Shown piece by piece: positions 32,944 through 42,523 of a stretch of 64,000 nucleotides of DNA (position 1 is its first letter; each line of letters starts with the position of its first letter). The stretch is from Glutamicibacter creatinolyticus. GTDB lineage: Bacteria; Actinomycetota; Actinomycetes; Actinomycetales; Micrococcaceae. A program made the position numbers and the translations under genes. Below the pieces are notes generated by a model, which worked only from the letters and a program-made list of their open reading frames with translations, had not been told where the DNA came from and did not search any database. The stretch is from contig NZ_CP034412.1 of the NCBI RefSeq assembly GCF_006094275.1, forward strand, positions 1,054,001-1,118,000, given 5' to 3'.

Positions 32944-33873
32944 ATGACCGATCCGAATGGGAAGTGTGGTTCGCCAATCGTGAGCGAGGAACAGGGCAAG
33001 ATCCGCGGGGCAGGAATGCTCAAGGAACCAAAGCCGGTGGGACCCACCGGCAAGCCGCTGACCGATTTTCCCGAACCCGAGCCGCTGCCGTCGCACGGTC
33101 CGGCCCGGGTCATCGCGATGGTCAACCAGAAGGGCGGGGTGGGCAAGACCACCTCGACCATTAACCTGGCCGCGGCGCTGGCCGAATACGGCCGCAAGGT
33201 GCTGCTGGTGGACTTCGACCCCCAGGGTGCGCTGTCGGCCGGCTTCGGGATGAACCCGCACGAGCTGGACGTGACCGTCTACAACGTGCTGATGGAGCGC
33301 AACACCGGGATCCGCGACGCGATCCGCACCACCGAGGTGGCGAACATCGACCTGCTGCCGGCGAACATCGACCTGTCCGCCGCCGAGGTGCAGCTGGTTA
33401 ACGAGGTCGCCCGCGAGCAGGCCCTGGAACGGGCGCTGCGCGAGGTGATCGACGACTACGACGTGGTGCTCATCGACTGCCAGCCCTCCCTGGGGCTGCT
33501 GACCATCAACGCGCTGACCGCCGCGCACGGGGTGATCATCCCGCTGACCGCCGAGTTCTTTGCGCTGCGTGCGGTGGCGCTGCTGATGGAGACCATCGAC
33601 AAGGTCAAGGACCGGCTGAACCAGATGCTGGAGGTCGACGGGGTGCTGGCCACCATGTACGACGCCCGCACGCTGCACAGCCGCGAGGTCATCGGCCGGC
33701 TGGACGAGGCGTTCGGGGAGAAGCTGTTTGAAACCGTGATCAAGCGCACCATCAAGTTCGCCGATGCGAACGTGGCCGCCGAACCGATCACCTCCTACGC
33801 CTCGAACCACCCCGGCGCCGAGTCCTACCGCAACCTGGCCAAGGAACTGATCTACCGCGGCGGCGCCCCGTAA
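32944..33873 (+). CDS. ParA/Soj-like ATPase next to scpAB
   Basis: 309 residues. Deviant Walker A KGGVGKTT at 63-70, switch I DFDPQGALSAGFG, Walker B VVLIDCQPSLGLL. The ~55-residue N-terminal extension is Pro-rich and disordered. Corresponds to Rv1708 by position; a role in chromosome segregation or cell-pole placement is inferred. ATG 32944 lacks a good ribosome binding site, so translation may be leaderless or start at GTG 32980. Stop overlaps scpA as TAATG. Confidence 0.9.
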   Translation: MTDPNGKCGSPIVSEEQGKIRGAGMLKEPKPVGPTGKPLTDFPEPEPLPSHGPARVIAMVNQKGGVGKTTSTINLAAALAEYGRKVLLVDFDPQGALSAGFGMNPHELDVTVYNVLMERNTGIRDAIRTTEVANIDLLPANIDLSAAEVQLVNEVAREQALERALREVIDDYDVVLIDCQPSLGLLTINALTAAHGVIIPLTAEFFALRAVALLMETIDKVKDRLNQMLEVDGVLATMYDARTLHSREVIGRLDEAFGEKLFETVIKRTIKFADANVAAEPITSYASNHPGAESYRNLAKELIYRGGAP

Positions 33874-34874
33874 TGACCGCCACGCTCACGCATGCGCCAG
33901 CCGGCGACGAGCGGAGTCAGGAGCCCGCCGCCGGCGGCAGCGGGTTCCACCTGGAGCTGGCCAACTTCAACGGGCCGTTCGACGTGCTGCTGCACCTGAT
34001 CACCAAGCGCGAGCTGGACATCACCGAGGTGGCGCTCGCCGAGGTCACCGACGAATTCATCGCCTACCTGCGCGCCCTGCAGGCCCAGCCCGGCGACGGG
34101 CTGAAGATGCTGGATGAGACCACCGAATTTCTGGTGGTCGCCTCCACGCTGCTGGACCTGAAGGCCGCCCGGCTGCTGCCGCGCGGGGAAATGGCCGACG
34201 ACGAGGACTTCGAACTGCTTGAGGCCCGGGACCTGCTCTTCGCCCGGCTGCTGCAGTACAAGGCGTTCAAGGAGGCGGCCGCGGTGCTGGGCGACCACTA
34301 CGACGCCGAATCCGCGCACATTCCGCGCGAGGTGCCCCTGGAGCCGCAATTCGCGGCGCTGCTGCCCGAGCTGATCTTCAACATCACCCCGCAGCAGTTC
34401 GCCCAGATCGCCCGCCAGGGCCTGGCCCCGAAACCCGAGCCGGAGACCGAAGTGGGGATCTCCCACCTGCACGGGGCGAATGTCACGATCGGCCAGGAAG
34501 CCGAGACCATGCACCGGATGCTCACCGAGCGCGGCTGCCTGGACTTCACCCAGCTGGTGGCCGACGCCGAAAGCCAGCTGGTGGTCGTGGTGCGCTTTCT
34601 GGCGCTGCTGGAAATGTTCCGGCAGAAGGCGATCAGCTTCCGGCAGCCGGCTCCGCTGGCGCCCCTGGTGGTGCAGCTGACCCAGGACGGTGAGCTGGAC
34701 GCGGCGGCCATGGAGGATGACTACACCGGCACCGCAGCCGGGGACAACGCCAAACCCGGTGCCGCCAAGCCCGGAATCACCAAGCCGGCCCAGGGCGCGA
34801 TGCCCGATGACGCCGCGTCCGCCGGTGGTGCCGGGCGCGCGCCGCAGGAGTCGCTGGAGCCGGTCCATGGATGA
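33873..34874 (+). CDS. scpA: Segregation and condensation protein A
   Basis: 333-residue kleisin of the SMC-ScpAB condensin. The conserved N-terminus FHLELANFNGPFDVLLHLITKRELDITEVALAEVTDEFI binds the SMC neck; KLLDLKAARLLP-like helix and a C-terminal winged helix (LDFTQLVADAESQLVVVVRFLALLEMF) follow. The last ~50 residues are low complexity (KPGAAKPGITKPAQG). Overlaps parA by one base and scpB by eight. Confidence 0.95.
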   Translation: MTATLTHAPAGDERSQEPAAGGSGFHLELANFNGPFDVLLHLITKRELDITEVALAEVTDEFIAYLRALQAQPGDGLKMLDETTEFLVVASTLLDLKAARLLPRGEMADDEDFELLEARDLLFARLLQYKAFKEAAAVLGDHYDAESAHIPREVPLEPQFAALLPELIFNITPQQFAQIARQGLAPKPEPETEVGISHLHGANVTIGQEAETMHRMLTERGCLDFTQLVADAESQLVVVVRFLALLEMFRQKAISFRQPAPLAPLVVQLTQDGELDAAAMEDDYTGTAAGDNAKPGAAKPGITKPAQGAMPDDAASAGGAGRAPQESLEPVHG

Positions 34875-35457
34875 GCCGGCCGCGATCGACCAGCTGCCCG
34901 GGGGGCTGCCCGCGGGCCTGGAGGCGGTGCTGATGGTCGCCGATCAGCCCGTGTCAGAACAGCGTTTGGCGCAGATCTTCGAGGTTTCGGAGATCCGTAT
35001 CACTCAGGCCCTTCGGGCGCTGGCAAGCGAGTATGATAGTAGGGATCGTCCGCGCGGATTCGAACTTCGACGCGTCGCCTCCGGGTGGCGCATCTATTCG
35101 CGTCGCGATTATGCCGATTTCGTCTCCAGCTATGTTCTCGATGGGCAAACAGCGCGCCTGAGTCAGGCGGCCCTGGAAACCCTGGCTGTCATCGCCTACC
35201 GACAGCCGGTCTCACGTGGACGGATATCGGCGATTCGAGGGGTCAACGTCGACTCGGTGGTGCGCACACTGCTGAACCGGGGGTTGATCGCGCACTATCC
35301 GGAAGTGGGCGACGGCGGAGCAGCGCTCTACCAGACCACGGAGTACTTCCTGGAGCGGCTGGGCCTGTCCAGCCTGGATGAGCTGCCGCCCCTGTCCCCG
35401 CACCTGCCCGGTGTCGCGGACCTCGAATCGCTGGATTCGGCAACCTTCGACGACTAG
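34867..35457 (+). CDS. scpB: Segregation and condensation protein B
   Basis: 196 residues from ATG 34867, inside the end of scpA. Two winged-helix domains: GLEAVLMVADQPVSEQRLAQIF and ALETLAVIAYRQPVSRGRISAIRGV with NRGLIAHYPEVGDGGAALYQTTEYFLERLGL. It binds ScpA in the condensin complex. The codon use in 34960-35350 looks less GC-biased than neighbouring genes, though the protein is intact. Confidence 0.95.
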   Translation: MDEPAAIDQLPGGLPAGLEAVLMVADQPVSEQRLAQIFEVSEIRITQALRALASEYDSRDRPRGFELRRVASGWRIYSRRDYADFVSSYVLDGQTARLSQAALETLAVIAYRQPVSRGRISAIRGVNVDSVVRTLLNRGLIAHYPEVGDGGAALYQTTEYFLERLGLSSLDELPPLSPHLPGVADLESLDSATFDD

Positions 35458-35552
35458 GTCAACGCCCCGGTGCCGTTGCCCCTGGTCGCGATGCGCCGCC
35501 ACCTGGGCGGGGCAGCAGCACGTGCAACGCAAGAGCAAAGGGAAGATTCGAC

Positions 35553-36626
35553 ATGAACAAGGGTTCATCCACCCCCCGCAACCCGCGTGGGGGCCGGAAC
35601 CGGTCCCAGTCCGGCGGCAAGCCGACCGGCGGCAACCAGTTTGGCGCCCGTTCCGGGGGCAAGTTCTCCGGCAAGCCCGGCGCCTCCGGCAAGCCCGGCG
35701 GCAAGCCGGCAGCCCGGCAGGGGGCCGGACGCAGCAAGAACGAGTCGGCCGCCCCGCGCAAGAACGCCGAACGCGCCTACGGCAAGGACCCGTACAACCG
35801 CACCATCAAGGGCGACTACGCCCGTCCCACCCAGCGTGCCCGGGCCGCCGCCCGCGCCGAGGCGCAGAACCGCCGCGCCGCCCAGGGTGAATCCACCGAG
35901 GGCGTGCGCCTGCAGAAGGTGATGGCCAACGCCGGGGTCGCCTCCCGCCGCGCCTGCGAGGAAATGATCACCGAGGGCCGCGTTGAGGTCAACGGGGAAC
36001 TGGTGGTCGAACTCGGTGCCCGGGTGAACCCGGAACGCGACGTGATCCACGTCGACGGGATGCGCGTGCAGGTGAACACCGCCCACAAGTACTACGTCTT
36101 CAACAAGCCCAAGCACGTGGTCTCCACCATGGAGGACCCGGAGGGCCGCCGCACCATCAGCGACTACTTCAAGAACGAGCACACCAACCAGCGGCTCTAC
36201 CATGTGGGCCGGCTGGACTACAAGACCGAGGGCCTGCTGATCCTGACCAACGACGGGGAGCTGGCCAACCGGCTGCAGCACCCGAAGTACGAGGTCCCCA
36301 AGACCTACCTGGTGCAGGTCGACGGCCCGCTGGCCAAGGGCGTGAGCAACAAGCTGCGCGAGGGCGTGAAGCTGGAGGACGGCTGGGCCTCGGTGGACGA
36401 GTTCCGCATCATCGACATGACCCCCACCCGGGTCATGGTCGAGGTCACCCTGCACTCCGGGCGCAACCGGATCGTGCGCCGGATGTTCGACGCGGTCGGC
36501 CACCCGGTGCAGCGCCTGGTGCGCGTGTCCATCGGCCCGATCCAGCTCGGGGACCAGAAGCAGGGCACCATCCGGCCGCTGGGCAAGCAGGAAGTTGGCC
36601 ACCTGATGGCCATGGTCGGGCTCTAG
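35553..36626 (+). CDS. rluB: 23S rRNA pseudouridine synthase RluB/RsuA family with basic N-terminal extension
   Basis: 357 residues. Residues 1-115 are disordered and rich in Gly, Lys, Pro, Arg and Ser (GGKFSGKPGASGKPGGKPA). An S4 domain follows (VRLQKVMANAGVASRRACEEMI), then the catalytic domain with VGRLDYKTEGLLILTNDGEL (catalytic Asp) and SGRNRIVRRMFDAVGHPVQRL. Equivalent to Rv1711. Which uridine is modified is inferred from RluB. ATG 35553 with GGGAAG upstream. Confidence 0.93.
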   Translation: MNKGSSTPRNPRGGRNRSQSGGKPTGGNQFGARSGGKFSGKPGASGKPGGKPAARQGAGRSKNESAAPRKNAERAYGKDPYNRTIKGDYARPTQRARAAARAEAQNRRAAQGESTEGVRLQKVMANAGVASRRACEEMITEGRVEVNGELVVELGARVNPERDVIHVDGMRVQVNTAHKYYVFNKPKHVVSTMEDPEGRRTISDYFKNEHTNQRLYHVGRLDYKTEGLLILTNDGELANRLQHPKYEVPKTYLVQVDGPLAKGVSNKLREGVKLEDGWASVDEFRIIDMTPTRVMVEVTLHSGRNRIVRRMFDAVGHPVQRLVRVSIGPIQLGDQKQGTIRPLGKQEVGHLMAMVGL

Positions 36627-36707
36627 GACGATTCGAGGCGTCCCACCGGCCGGCAGCGCCCGCCCGGCGGGATGCACAGGCAGGATTGGACAAGCGGAAC
36701 TAGGAAC

Positions 36708-37811
36708 ATGAACACTTCGCATCTCGCCGGCCCGGTGCTGGTGATCGGAACCGGGCTGCTGGGCACCAGCGTCGGGTTGGGGCTGCGCGCCAAGGGCGTG
36801 GGCGTCTACCTGCGCGACATTTCCCCCTCGGCCGCCGGGGTCGCCCAGGACATCGGCGCGGGCACCATCCTGCAGGCCGGGCAGCGCATCGCCCCGGAAC
36901 TGGTGGTTATCGGCGCGCCGCCGGATGTCACGGCGGACCTGGTGGCCCAGGCGCTGCTGGAGTTCCCGACGGCGGTCGTGGTGGACATCGCCAGCGTGAA
37001 GGGTTCGATCCTGCGCGCGCTGCAGGCCGATGCGCGCCTGGATGCGGCCGCCCGCTCCCGCTATGTGGGCACCCACCCGATGGCCGGGCGGGAAAAGTCC
37101 GGTCCGGCCGCCGCCCGCGGCGCGCTGTTCACCTCCATGCCGTGGGTGATCTGCGCGCACCCGGGCAGCTCGGCGCGCGCGGTGAAGACCGCCGAATCGC
37201 TGGCCATCGACCTGGGCGCGGTGATGCACCGCATGGGCACCACCGAGCACGACGAGTCGGTCGCGCTGATCAGCCACTTCCCGCAGGCCGCCAGCTCGAT
37301 GATCGCCTCCCGGCTGCTCAACGCCCCGGCCCACCAGCTGGGGCTGGCCGGCAACGGGCTGCGCGACACCACCCGCATCGCCGCCAGCGACGAGAAGCTG
37401 TGGATCCAGATCTTCTCGCACAACGCCCAGGCGCTGATCCCGATCCTGGGGGCCATGAAGGATGACCTGGACCGGCTGATCACCACCCTGGAAAACCCGC
37501 AGGGCCCCGGCGCGCTGCTGGACCTGTCCCAGCTGATGACCGAGGGCAACGCCGGGCATGCGCGCATCCCCGGCAAGCACGGCGCCCCGCCGCAGGCCTT
37601 CGCGCTGGTCACCGTCGTGGTCGATGACCGGCCCGGGCAGATCGCCCAGCTGCTGAACGAGATCGGGGCGGCCGGGATCAACCTGGAGGACCTGCGCATG
37701 GAGCACTCCGCCGGACACCAGGTGGGCCTGGTGGACGTTTCGGTGCTGCCGGGACGGCGCGATGAACTGATCAACGTATTGACGCACAACGGATGGAAGG
37801 TAGTGCAGTGA
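36708..37811 (+). CDS. tyrA: Prephenate dehydrogenase with ACT domain
   Basis: Tyrosine biosynthesis enzyme converting prephenate to 4-hydroxyphenylpyruvate with NAD. The Rossmann motif VLVIGTGLLGTSVGLGL starts about residue 8 from ATG 36708; I prefer this to ATG 36672, which adds 12 residues. Active-site segments VGTHPMAGREKSG and SHFPQAASSMIASRL (catalytic His) are present, and an ACT domain (VDDRPGQIAQLLNEIGAAGINLEDL) at the C-terminus suggests tyrosine feedback control. Stop overlaps the cmk GTG. This gene is not in the M. tuberculosis Rv1708-1713 block but is common here in Micrococcaceae. Confidence 0.93.
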   Translation: MNTSHLAGPVLVIGTGLLGTSVGLGLRAKGVGVYLRDISPSAAGVAQDIGAGTILQAGQRIAPELVVIGAPPDVTADLVAQALLEFPTAVVVDIASVKGSILRALQADARLDAAARSRYVGTHPMAGREKSGPAAARGALFTSMPWVICAHPGSSARAVKTAESLAIDLGAVMHRMGTTEHDESVALISHFPQAASSMIASRLLNAPAHQLGLAGNGLRDTTRIAASDEKLWIQIFSHNAQALIPILGAMKDDLDRLITTLENPQGPGALLDLSQLMTEGNAGHARIPGKHGAPPQAFALVTVVVDDRPGQIAQLLNEIGAAGINLEDLRMEHSAGHQVGLVDVSVLPGRRDELINVLTHNGWKVVQ

Positions 37812-38482
37812 GCAGCAACGAACACCTGGTGATCGCGATCGACGGGCCCAGCGGATCGGGCAAGTCCTCGGTCTCCAAGGCCGTGGCCCGCACCCTGAAG
37901 GCCGCCTACCTGGACACCGGGGCCATGTACCGGGCGGTGACCTACGCGGTGCTGGCCTCCGGGGCGGACCTTTCCGACGACGCCGCCGTCGCCCAGGCGG
38001 TGCGCGAGGCGGACCTGCAGATCTCCACCGACCCGGACGCCGAACTGGTGGTGATCGCCGGGCAGGATGTGACCACCGCGATCCGCGAACCGCGCATCAC
38101 CGAAAACGTTTCGGCCGTGGCAACCAACCTGGACGCGCGCGCCGAACTGGTCCGCCGCCAGCGCGAGATCATCGCCGCCCACCCGCGCATCGTCGCCGAG
38201 GGCCGGGACATCACCACCGTGGTCGCCCCGCAGGCCCCGGCCAGGATCCTGCTCACCGCCTCCGAGGAGGCCCGGATGCGCCGGCGTGGGCTGGAGCTGG
38301 GCGGCACCCAGAGCCAGGAGCAGCTGGCCACCCAGGTGCTGGCCCGGGACAAGAAGGACTCCACCGTGGTGAACTTCACCCAGGCCGCCGACGGGGTGAT
38401 CACCGTGGACTCCTCGGACCTGGATTTCGAGCAGACCGTCGCCGCGGTGCTTGACGCGGCCGGCTTCGGACGCGAAGACTAG
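37808..38482 (+). CDS. cmk: Cytidylate kinase
   Basis: 224 residues phosphorylating CMP/dCMP. P-loop [32 protein letters not shown], and the CMP-kinase loop [13 protein letters not shown] are all present. GTG 37808 is favoured because GGAAGG (37795-37800) sits seven bases upstream and the codon overlaps the tyrA stop (GTGA). Equivalent to Rv1712. Confidence 0.95.
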   Translation: MSSNEHLVIAIDGPSGSGKSSVSKAVARTLKAAYLDTGAMYRAVTYAVLASGADLSDDAAVAQAVREADLQISTDPDAELVVIAGQDVTTAIREPRITENVSAVATNLDARAELVRRQREIIAAHPRIVAEGRDITTVVAPQAPARILLTASEEARMRRRGLELGGTQSQEQLATQVLARDKKDSTVVNFTQAADGVITVDSSDLDFEQTVAAVLDAAGFGRED

Positions 38483-38651
38483 CCACAACGGCGCCGCCGG
38501 CCCCACCGGCCGCACCCCCGCTGCGGGGCCCGGCATCCGGTGGCGGCGGGGCCGCCGCAGCAGACCGGCGCCCCGACACAGACTTAACCGACCTTCCGGC
38601 CGCTGTCGTGAGACAACCGGCTGGCCGTTCATTGCCTTGAAAGGGAAGATC

Positions 38652-40181
38652 ATGAGCGAGAAACACCTGTCCGACGAAGACTACATCCCGGTCGGCGACG
38701 ACGACATCGTCCAGCGGCTGGACGCGCTCAGCGACGAGGAAGCCGAACAGCGGGCCGAAGCGCTGCGCGCCGGGCTGGCCGAATACGACCTGGACGATGA
38801 GGACGCGGCCCTGCTGGCCGGGCTGGGCACGGAGGAAGACGAGGACGCCGAGATCGGCATCCCTCCGGTGCTGGCCGTCATCGGGCGCCCGAACGTGGGC
38901 AAATCGACCCTGGTCAACCGCATCCTGGGGCGCCGCGAGGCGGTCGTGGAGGACGTGCCGGGGGTGACCCGGGACCGGGTGGCCTACGACGCCGAATGGG
39001 AGGGGCGCGCCTTCTCCCTGGTGGACACCGGCGGCTGGGAGCACGACGCGAAGGGGATCCACGCCTCGGTCGCCGAGCAGGCCGAGATCGCCGCGGACGT
39101 CGCGGACGTGATCCTGTTCGTGGTCGACACCCATGTGGGGGCGACCGCCACCGACGAGGCCGTGGTCAAGATGCTGCGCCGCAAGGGCAAGCCGGTGTTC
39201 CTGGTGGCCAACAAGGTCGATGACTTCAACCAGGAGGCCGAGGCCGCGATGCTGTGGGGCCTGGGCTTCGGCCAGCCCTGGCCGGTCTCCGCCCTGCACG
39301 GACGCGGCACCGCGGACCTGCTGGACGCGGTGATGGAGAAGATGCCGCAGTACTCCGCCTTTGGCGGGGTGATCCCGCGCGGCGGACCGCGGCGCATCGC
39401 GCTGATCGGCCGGCCGAACGTAGGCAAGAGCTCGCTGCTGAACAAGCTCGCCGGCGCCGAGCGCGTCGTGGTGGACAACTACGCCGGCACCACCCGTGAC
39501 CCGGTGGACGAACTGGTCGAGCTGGGCGGGGATGTGTGGCGGTTCGTGGACACCGCCGGCATTCGCCGCCGCCAGCACATGGCCGTCGGGTCGGACTACT
39601 ACGCCTCACTGCGCACCCAGGCCGCCCTGGAAAAGGCGGAGGTCGCGGTGATCCTGCTGGCCGCCGACGAAGTGGTCTCCGAACAGGACGTGCGCATCAT
39701 CCAGATGGCGATCGAGGCCGGGCGGGCCATGGTGGTGGTGTTCAACAAGTGGGACAACCTCGATGAGGACCGCCGTCACTACCTGGAGCAGGAAATCGAG
39801 CGTGACCTTGCGCATATCGACTGGGCACCGCGGGTGAACATTTCCGCGCTGACCGGCTGGCACAAGGACAAGCTGGTCCCGGCGCTGAACACCGCGCTGG
39901 AGTCCTGGGACAAGCGCATCCCCACCGGCAAGCTCAACGCCTTCCTGGGCGAGCTGGTGGCCGCCCACCCGCACCCGGTGCGCGGGGGCAAGCAGCCGCG
40001 CATCCTGTTCGGCACCCAGGCCTCCTCGCGTCCGCCGCGCTTCGTGCTGTTCACCACCGGTTTCCTGGATCCGGGCTACCGCCGGTTCATCGCCCGCCGG
40101 CTGCGGGAAACCTTCGGGTTCGAAGGTTCGCCGATCGAGGTCTCGATGCGCATCCGCGAACGCCGGGGGCGCAGGTCCTAG
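38652..40181 (+). CDS. der: Double GTPase Der (EngA), 50S assembly factor
   Basis: 509 residues from ATG 38652. An acidic N-terminal extension of ~70 residues precedes two tandem GTPase domains: [19 protein letters not shown] and [20 protein letters not shown], then a KH-like domain ([36 protein letters not shown]). The first-domain G3 is DTGGWE, as in actinobacterial Der. Promotes 50S ribosome maturation. Equivalent to Rv1713; ends the conserved block. Confidence 0.96.
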   Translation: MSEKHLSDEDYIPVGDDDIVQRLDALSDEEAEQRAEALRAGLAEYDLDDEDAALLAGLGTEEDEDAEIGIPPVLAVIGRPNVGKSTLVNRILGRREAVVEDVPGVTRDRVAYDAEWEGRAFSLVDTGGWEHDAKGIHASVAEQAEIAADVADVILFVVDTHVGATATDEAVVKMLRRKGKPVFLVANKVDDFNQEAEAAMLWGLGFGQPWPVSALHGRGTADLLDAVMEKMPQYSAFGGVIPRGGPRRIALIGRPNVGKSSLLNKLAGAERVVVDNYAGTTRDPVDELVELGGDVWRFVDTAGIRRRQHMAVGSDYYASLRTQAALEKAEVAVILLAADEVVSEQDVRIIQMAIEAGRAMVVVFNKWDNLDEDRRHYLEQEIERDLAHIDWAPRVNISALTGWHKDKLVPALNTALESWDKRIPTGKLNAFLGELVAAHPHPVRGGKQPRILFGTQASSRPPRFVLFTTGFLDPGYRRFIARRLRETFGFEGSPIEVSMRIRERRGRRS

Positions 40182-40290
40182 AGTCCTCGATTCGATCCCG
40201 CACCCGAATGTGGTGTAGGGTTATCTAGGAGCTTTTCGCAGGTGGCACCGCCGCTTTTCGAAGTGGGGGAGAACGGCTGCGAAAGCATTT

Positions 40291-40367
40291 CGGGCTATGG
40301 CGCAGCTTGGTAGCGCGCCTGACTGGGGGTCAGGAGGCCGTGGGTTCGAATCCCGCTAGCCCGACCA
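40291..40367 (+). tRNA. tRNA-Pro (anticodon GGG)
   Basis: 77-nt cloverleaf with CCA encoded. Acceptor CGGGCTA (40291-40297) pairs with TAGCCCG (40357-40363); discriminator A. Anticodon stem CCTGA/TCAGG with loop CTGGGGG puts GGG at 34-36, reading CCC/CCU. T-arm GTGGGTTCGAATCCCGC is standard. Confidence 0.96.
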
Positions 40368-40375
40368 ACGCTCGA

Positions 40376-40415
40376 GGGCGGAAACCATCTGGTTTCCGCC
40401 CTTGACTGGTTTTTG
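40376..40415 (+). terminator. Terminator after tRNA-Pro
   Basis: GGGCGGAAACC (40376-40386), loop ATCT, GGTTTCCGCCC (40391-40401), a perfect 11-bp stem, followed within 10 bases by TTTTT. Confidence 0.9.
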
Positions 40416-40461
40416 GGCCCCTTCCCGCGCGATTTTTTTCACCCCCCGCCAGGGGTAGGGC

Positions 40462-40802
40462 TATAGGCAATAAAGTGTGTCTGGCCCGGGCGTGTTCCAA
40501 GGCCAGACACCTTCAAGACCAGTGACTAGTAGCTGTTTCGAATCCAGCCTCTTCTGATGAACTGTCCATCTTCGGTACTAGCGCCGGTGCCATAAAGCTC
40601 CGGGCCGATTGGCTCGTCATCTGACACTTGCTCAGCTGCCTGGATGTCGTGCCGTTCTTTTTCATGGGTGAATGGCAGATAATACAAGTATGGGATTGTC
40701 CAGTAAGCTTCACACTTATGGATTGAATACCCATGTGAACCTTGATCCTGTCCCGGCTTTCCGGGGCAGGACCAGGTTTTCAGACACACTTTATTGCCTA
40801 TA
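40462..40802. mobile_element. MITE-like element with 18-bp perfect terminal inverted repeats
   Basis: GGCAATAAAGTGTGTCTG (40466-40483) is repeated in perfect inversion at 40781-40798. Both ends are flanked by TATA (40462-40465 and 40799-40802), a candidate target duplication (TA is also possible because CTATAG is palindromic). The 333-bp interior is about half G+C by eye, well below the surroundings. Subterminal hairpins: GTGTCTGGCC/GGCCAGACAC (40477-40510) and an imperfect one near 40747-40770. No transposase is encoded, so it would move in trans. The family is not assignable from sequence alone. Confidence 0.8.
40526..40789 (-). CDS. Possible small ORF inside the MITE-like element
   Basis: 87 codons starting within the right terminal repeat. 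The C-terminal two thirds (HKCEAYWTIPYLYYLPFTH and onwards) has a protein-like composition with aromatics and acidic residues, unlike neighbouring shadow frames. There is no clear ribosome binding site and no recognisable domain. It may be a remnant of a cargo gene captured by the element, or chance. Confidence 0.25.
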   Translation of the reverse strand: MCLKTWSCPGKPGQDQGSHGYSIHKCEAYWTIPYLYYLPFTHEKERHDIQAAEQVSDDEPIGPELYGTGASTEDGQFIRRGWIRNSY

Positions 40803-40843
40803 GGCCCCCCCGCGGCGAGGCCACCGGCGTGTGGTGCGCCACA

Positions 40844-41661
40844 TTATTCCGGGCCGGGGTTTTCGTCGGCGGGTTGGCCCTGCCGGCGTTGCCCCTCACC
40901 GCGGACCGCCAGGGACTTCAGGTCCCGCACCGCGTAGCGCAGGTGTTCGTATTCCTCATCCAGGAGCACCCGCAGTGCCGCCCCAACGCTGAGCATGACG
41001 CTGTGCTCTGCGTCCCAGGGGTGGCGGCGTGCTGCCTGCAGCGACTGCGCGTCCTGGACCAGCAGGAAATCGCGCACCTGCTGCTGGCGTTCGGCGCGCA
41101 CCTGCAGCACCCGCGAGAAGTCCGGATTCGATTCGCTGAACACCGACTCGTCGTAGCCATCCAGCGCGTACTCGTGGTTCGGCACCCCGATCGGATGGTA
41201 GGGATGCTCCTCACCGAAGATGCGGCCGCGCAACCAGGTGTTGGTGGCCATCACCAGGTGGCGCAGCGTCTGGGCGAAGGACCATTCCCCGTCCACGCTC
41301 AGATCCTGCGTCCCGGCGGGCAGCTCATCCAGGGTACGGCAGGCGGCCGCCCAATGGGCGCTGACCGCATCCCAGGACTGGAGCAGTTCTGCGCCGTGGT
41401 GCGAGCCGCGCAGCTCTCGCCCCGGGAACCGGCGGTTCAGTTGCTGCTCCACGAACCCGGTGACCCCACGTCGTTGAGGAACACGCCCTGACTCCCGGCA
41501 CGGAACCAGGTGCCGTCGATGCGTGCGCCGCCCAGTTCAACGGCGCGCATCCGCACCTCGCCCAGGTCGCAGCGGGTGAACCTGGCCCGACGCAGGTCGG
41601 CATCGGTGAAGTGCGCCTGCGGCAGCTGCCCAAAGGGGCCCAAGCTCCTCGCGTCGTCCAT
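40844..41661 (-). pseudogene. Pentapeptide-repeat/DinB fusion protein, frameshifted
   Basis: Two adjacent frames on the minus strand look like one broken gene. The first (ATG 41661: MDDARSLGPFGQL) gives pentapeptide-type steps FTDADLRRARFTRCDLGEV and RMRAVELGGARIDG, then FLNDV. The second continues GVTGFVEQQLNRRFPGREL and a DinB/DUF664 helical bundle (WSFAQTLRHLVMATNTWL with metal His). Actinobacteria commonly have exactly this fusion, with the join NDV-x-V-x-x-FVE. The break falls in a run of four G (plus-strand C 41464-41467); one more G restores a single frame of about 272 residues. Either a real pseudogene or a homopolymer sequencing error. The DinB part alone could start at GTG 41452. 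Confidence 0.75.
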
Positions 41662-41866
41662 TTCGCACCCCCACCGTCTGCTCTGCGCCGGTGGGGACAT
41701 TCTGCCACCACGGTTTGACCGGCACCAGGAAAAACCGCGGACGGGCCGGTCGGCCAGCTACGTGCGCGCCGGGAATTTCTGCCGATCCGCCACGTGGCGG
41801 GGTGATTTGTTCTAGGCTGGGGCCAACGGCACGATGCGCCGCCGGGCAGTGAAGGAGTGATGCGCA

Positions 41867-42523
41867 ATGACCACGTTGTTTCTCACTGGAGGCGGGCTGC
41901 CGGGATGGATTTGGGACCAGGTGCGCGCCTATGTGCGCGAAGGCACCGAGGTGGTGCAGTTTCCCGACGGCACCGGGACCCTAAAGGAGCATGCCCAGCT
42001 GGTCATCGAGGCCATGCCTCCGGGGGAGGAGCAGGTGACGTTGGTGGCCCACTCGGTGTCGGCGACCGTGGCCGCCCAGGTCGCGTCCATGGTGCCGCGG
42101 CGCCTGGACGGGGTGCTGCTGATTTCCTCGCTGCTGCCCCCGCGCGGAAAGTCCCTGGTCGATGTGCTGCCGCTGGTCGGACCCAAGCTCGTTGCGCCAC
42201 AGCTGGTGAAGAGCGGGCTGAAACTCAGTGAGCGCAGAATTCGGGCGATGCTGCCCGGCGTGGCCGAGGTCGTGATCGACAAGCTGCTGCGTGAGATGGG
42301 CGCGTTCTCCGGGCAGGTGCTGGCCGACGCGACCGGCGAACCGCAGTGGCCCGCCCGCCGCGGCTACGTGCTCACCACCCAGGACACCGCGGTGCCGGCG
42401 GGAATGCAGTCGCGGGTGGCCAAGCGTTTTGATGCGACCATTTACCAGCTGGAGACCGGCCACCTGCCGATGCTCACCAAGGCCCGCGAGCTGGCGCGCA
42501 TCATCGAGCGGTTCAACTCCTAG
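41867..42523 (+). CDS. Small alpha/beta hydrolase
   Basis: 218 residues. The fold begins MTTLFLTGGGLPGWIWDQV (oxyanion region), the nucleophile elbow is VAHSVSATVAA (A-H-S-V-S, not canonical G-x-S-x-G), and the catalytic His is in LETGHLPMLTKA near the C-terminus. Similar short hydrolases act on esters or lactones; substrate unknown. ATG 41867 follows GAAGGAG (41851-41857). Alone between the broken DinB gene and a long non-coding stretch. Confidence 0.8.
   Translation: MTTLFLTGGGLPGWIWDQVRAYVREGTEVVQFPDGTGTLKEHAQLVIEAMPPGEEQVTLVAHSVSATVAAQVASMVPRRLDGVLLISSLLPPRGKSLVDVLPLVGPKLVAPQLVKSGLKLSERRIRAMLPGVAEVVIDKLLREMGAFSGQVLADATGEPQWPARRGYVLTTQDTAVPAGMQSRVAKRFDATIYQLETGHLPMLTKARELARIIERFNS

Noticed and set aside
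35565-37787. 740-codon minus-strand frame opposite rluB/tyrA
   Set aside because: Low-complexity His/Gln/Gly-rich translation typical of antisense to high-GC genes; both plus-strand genes have clear motifs.
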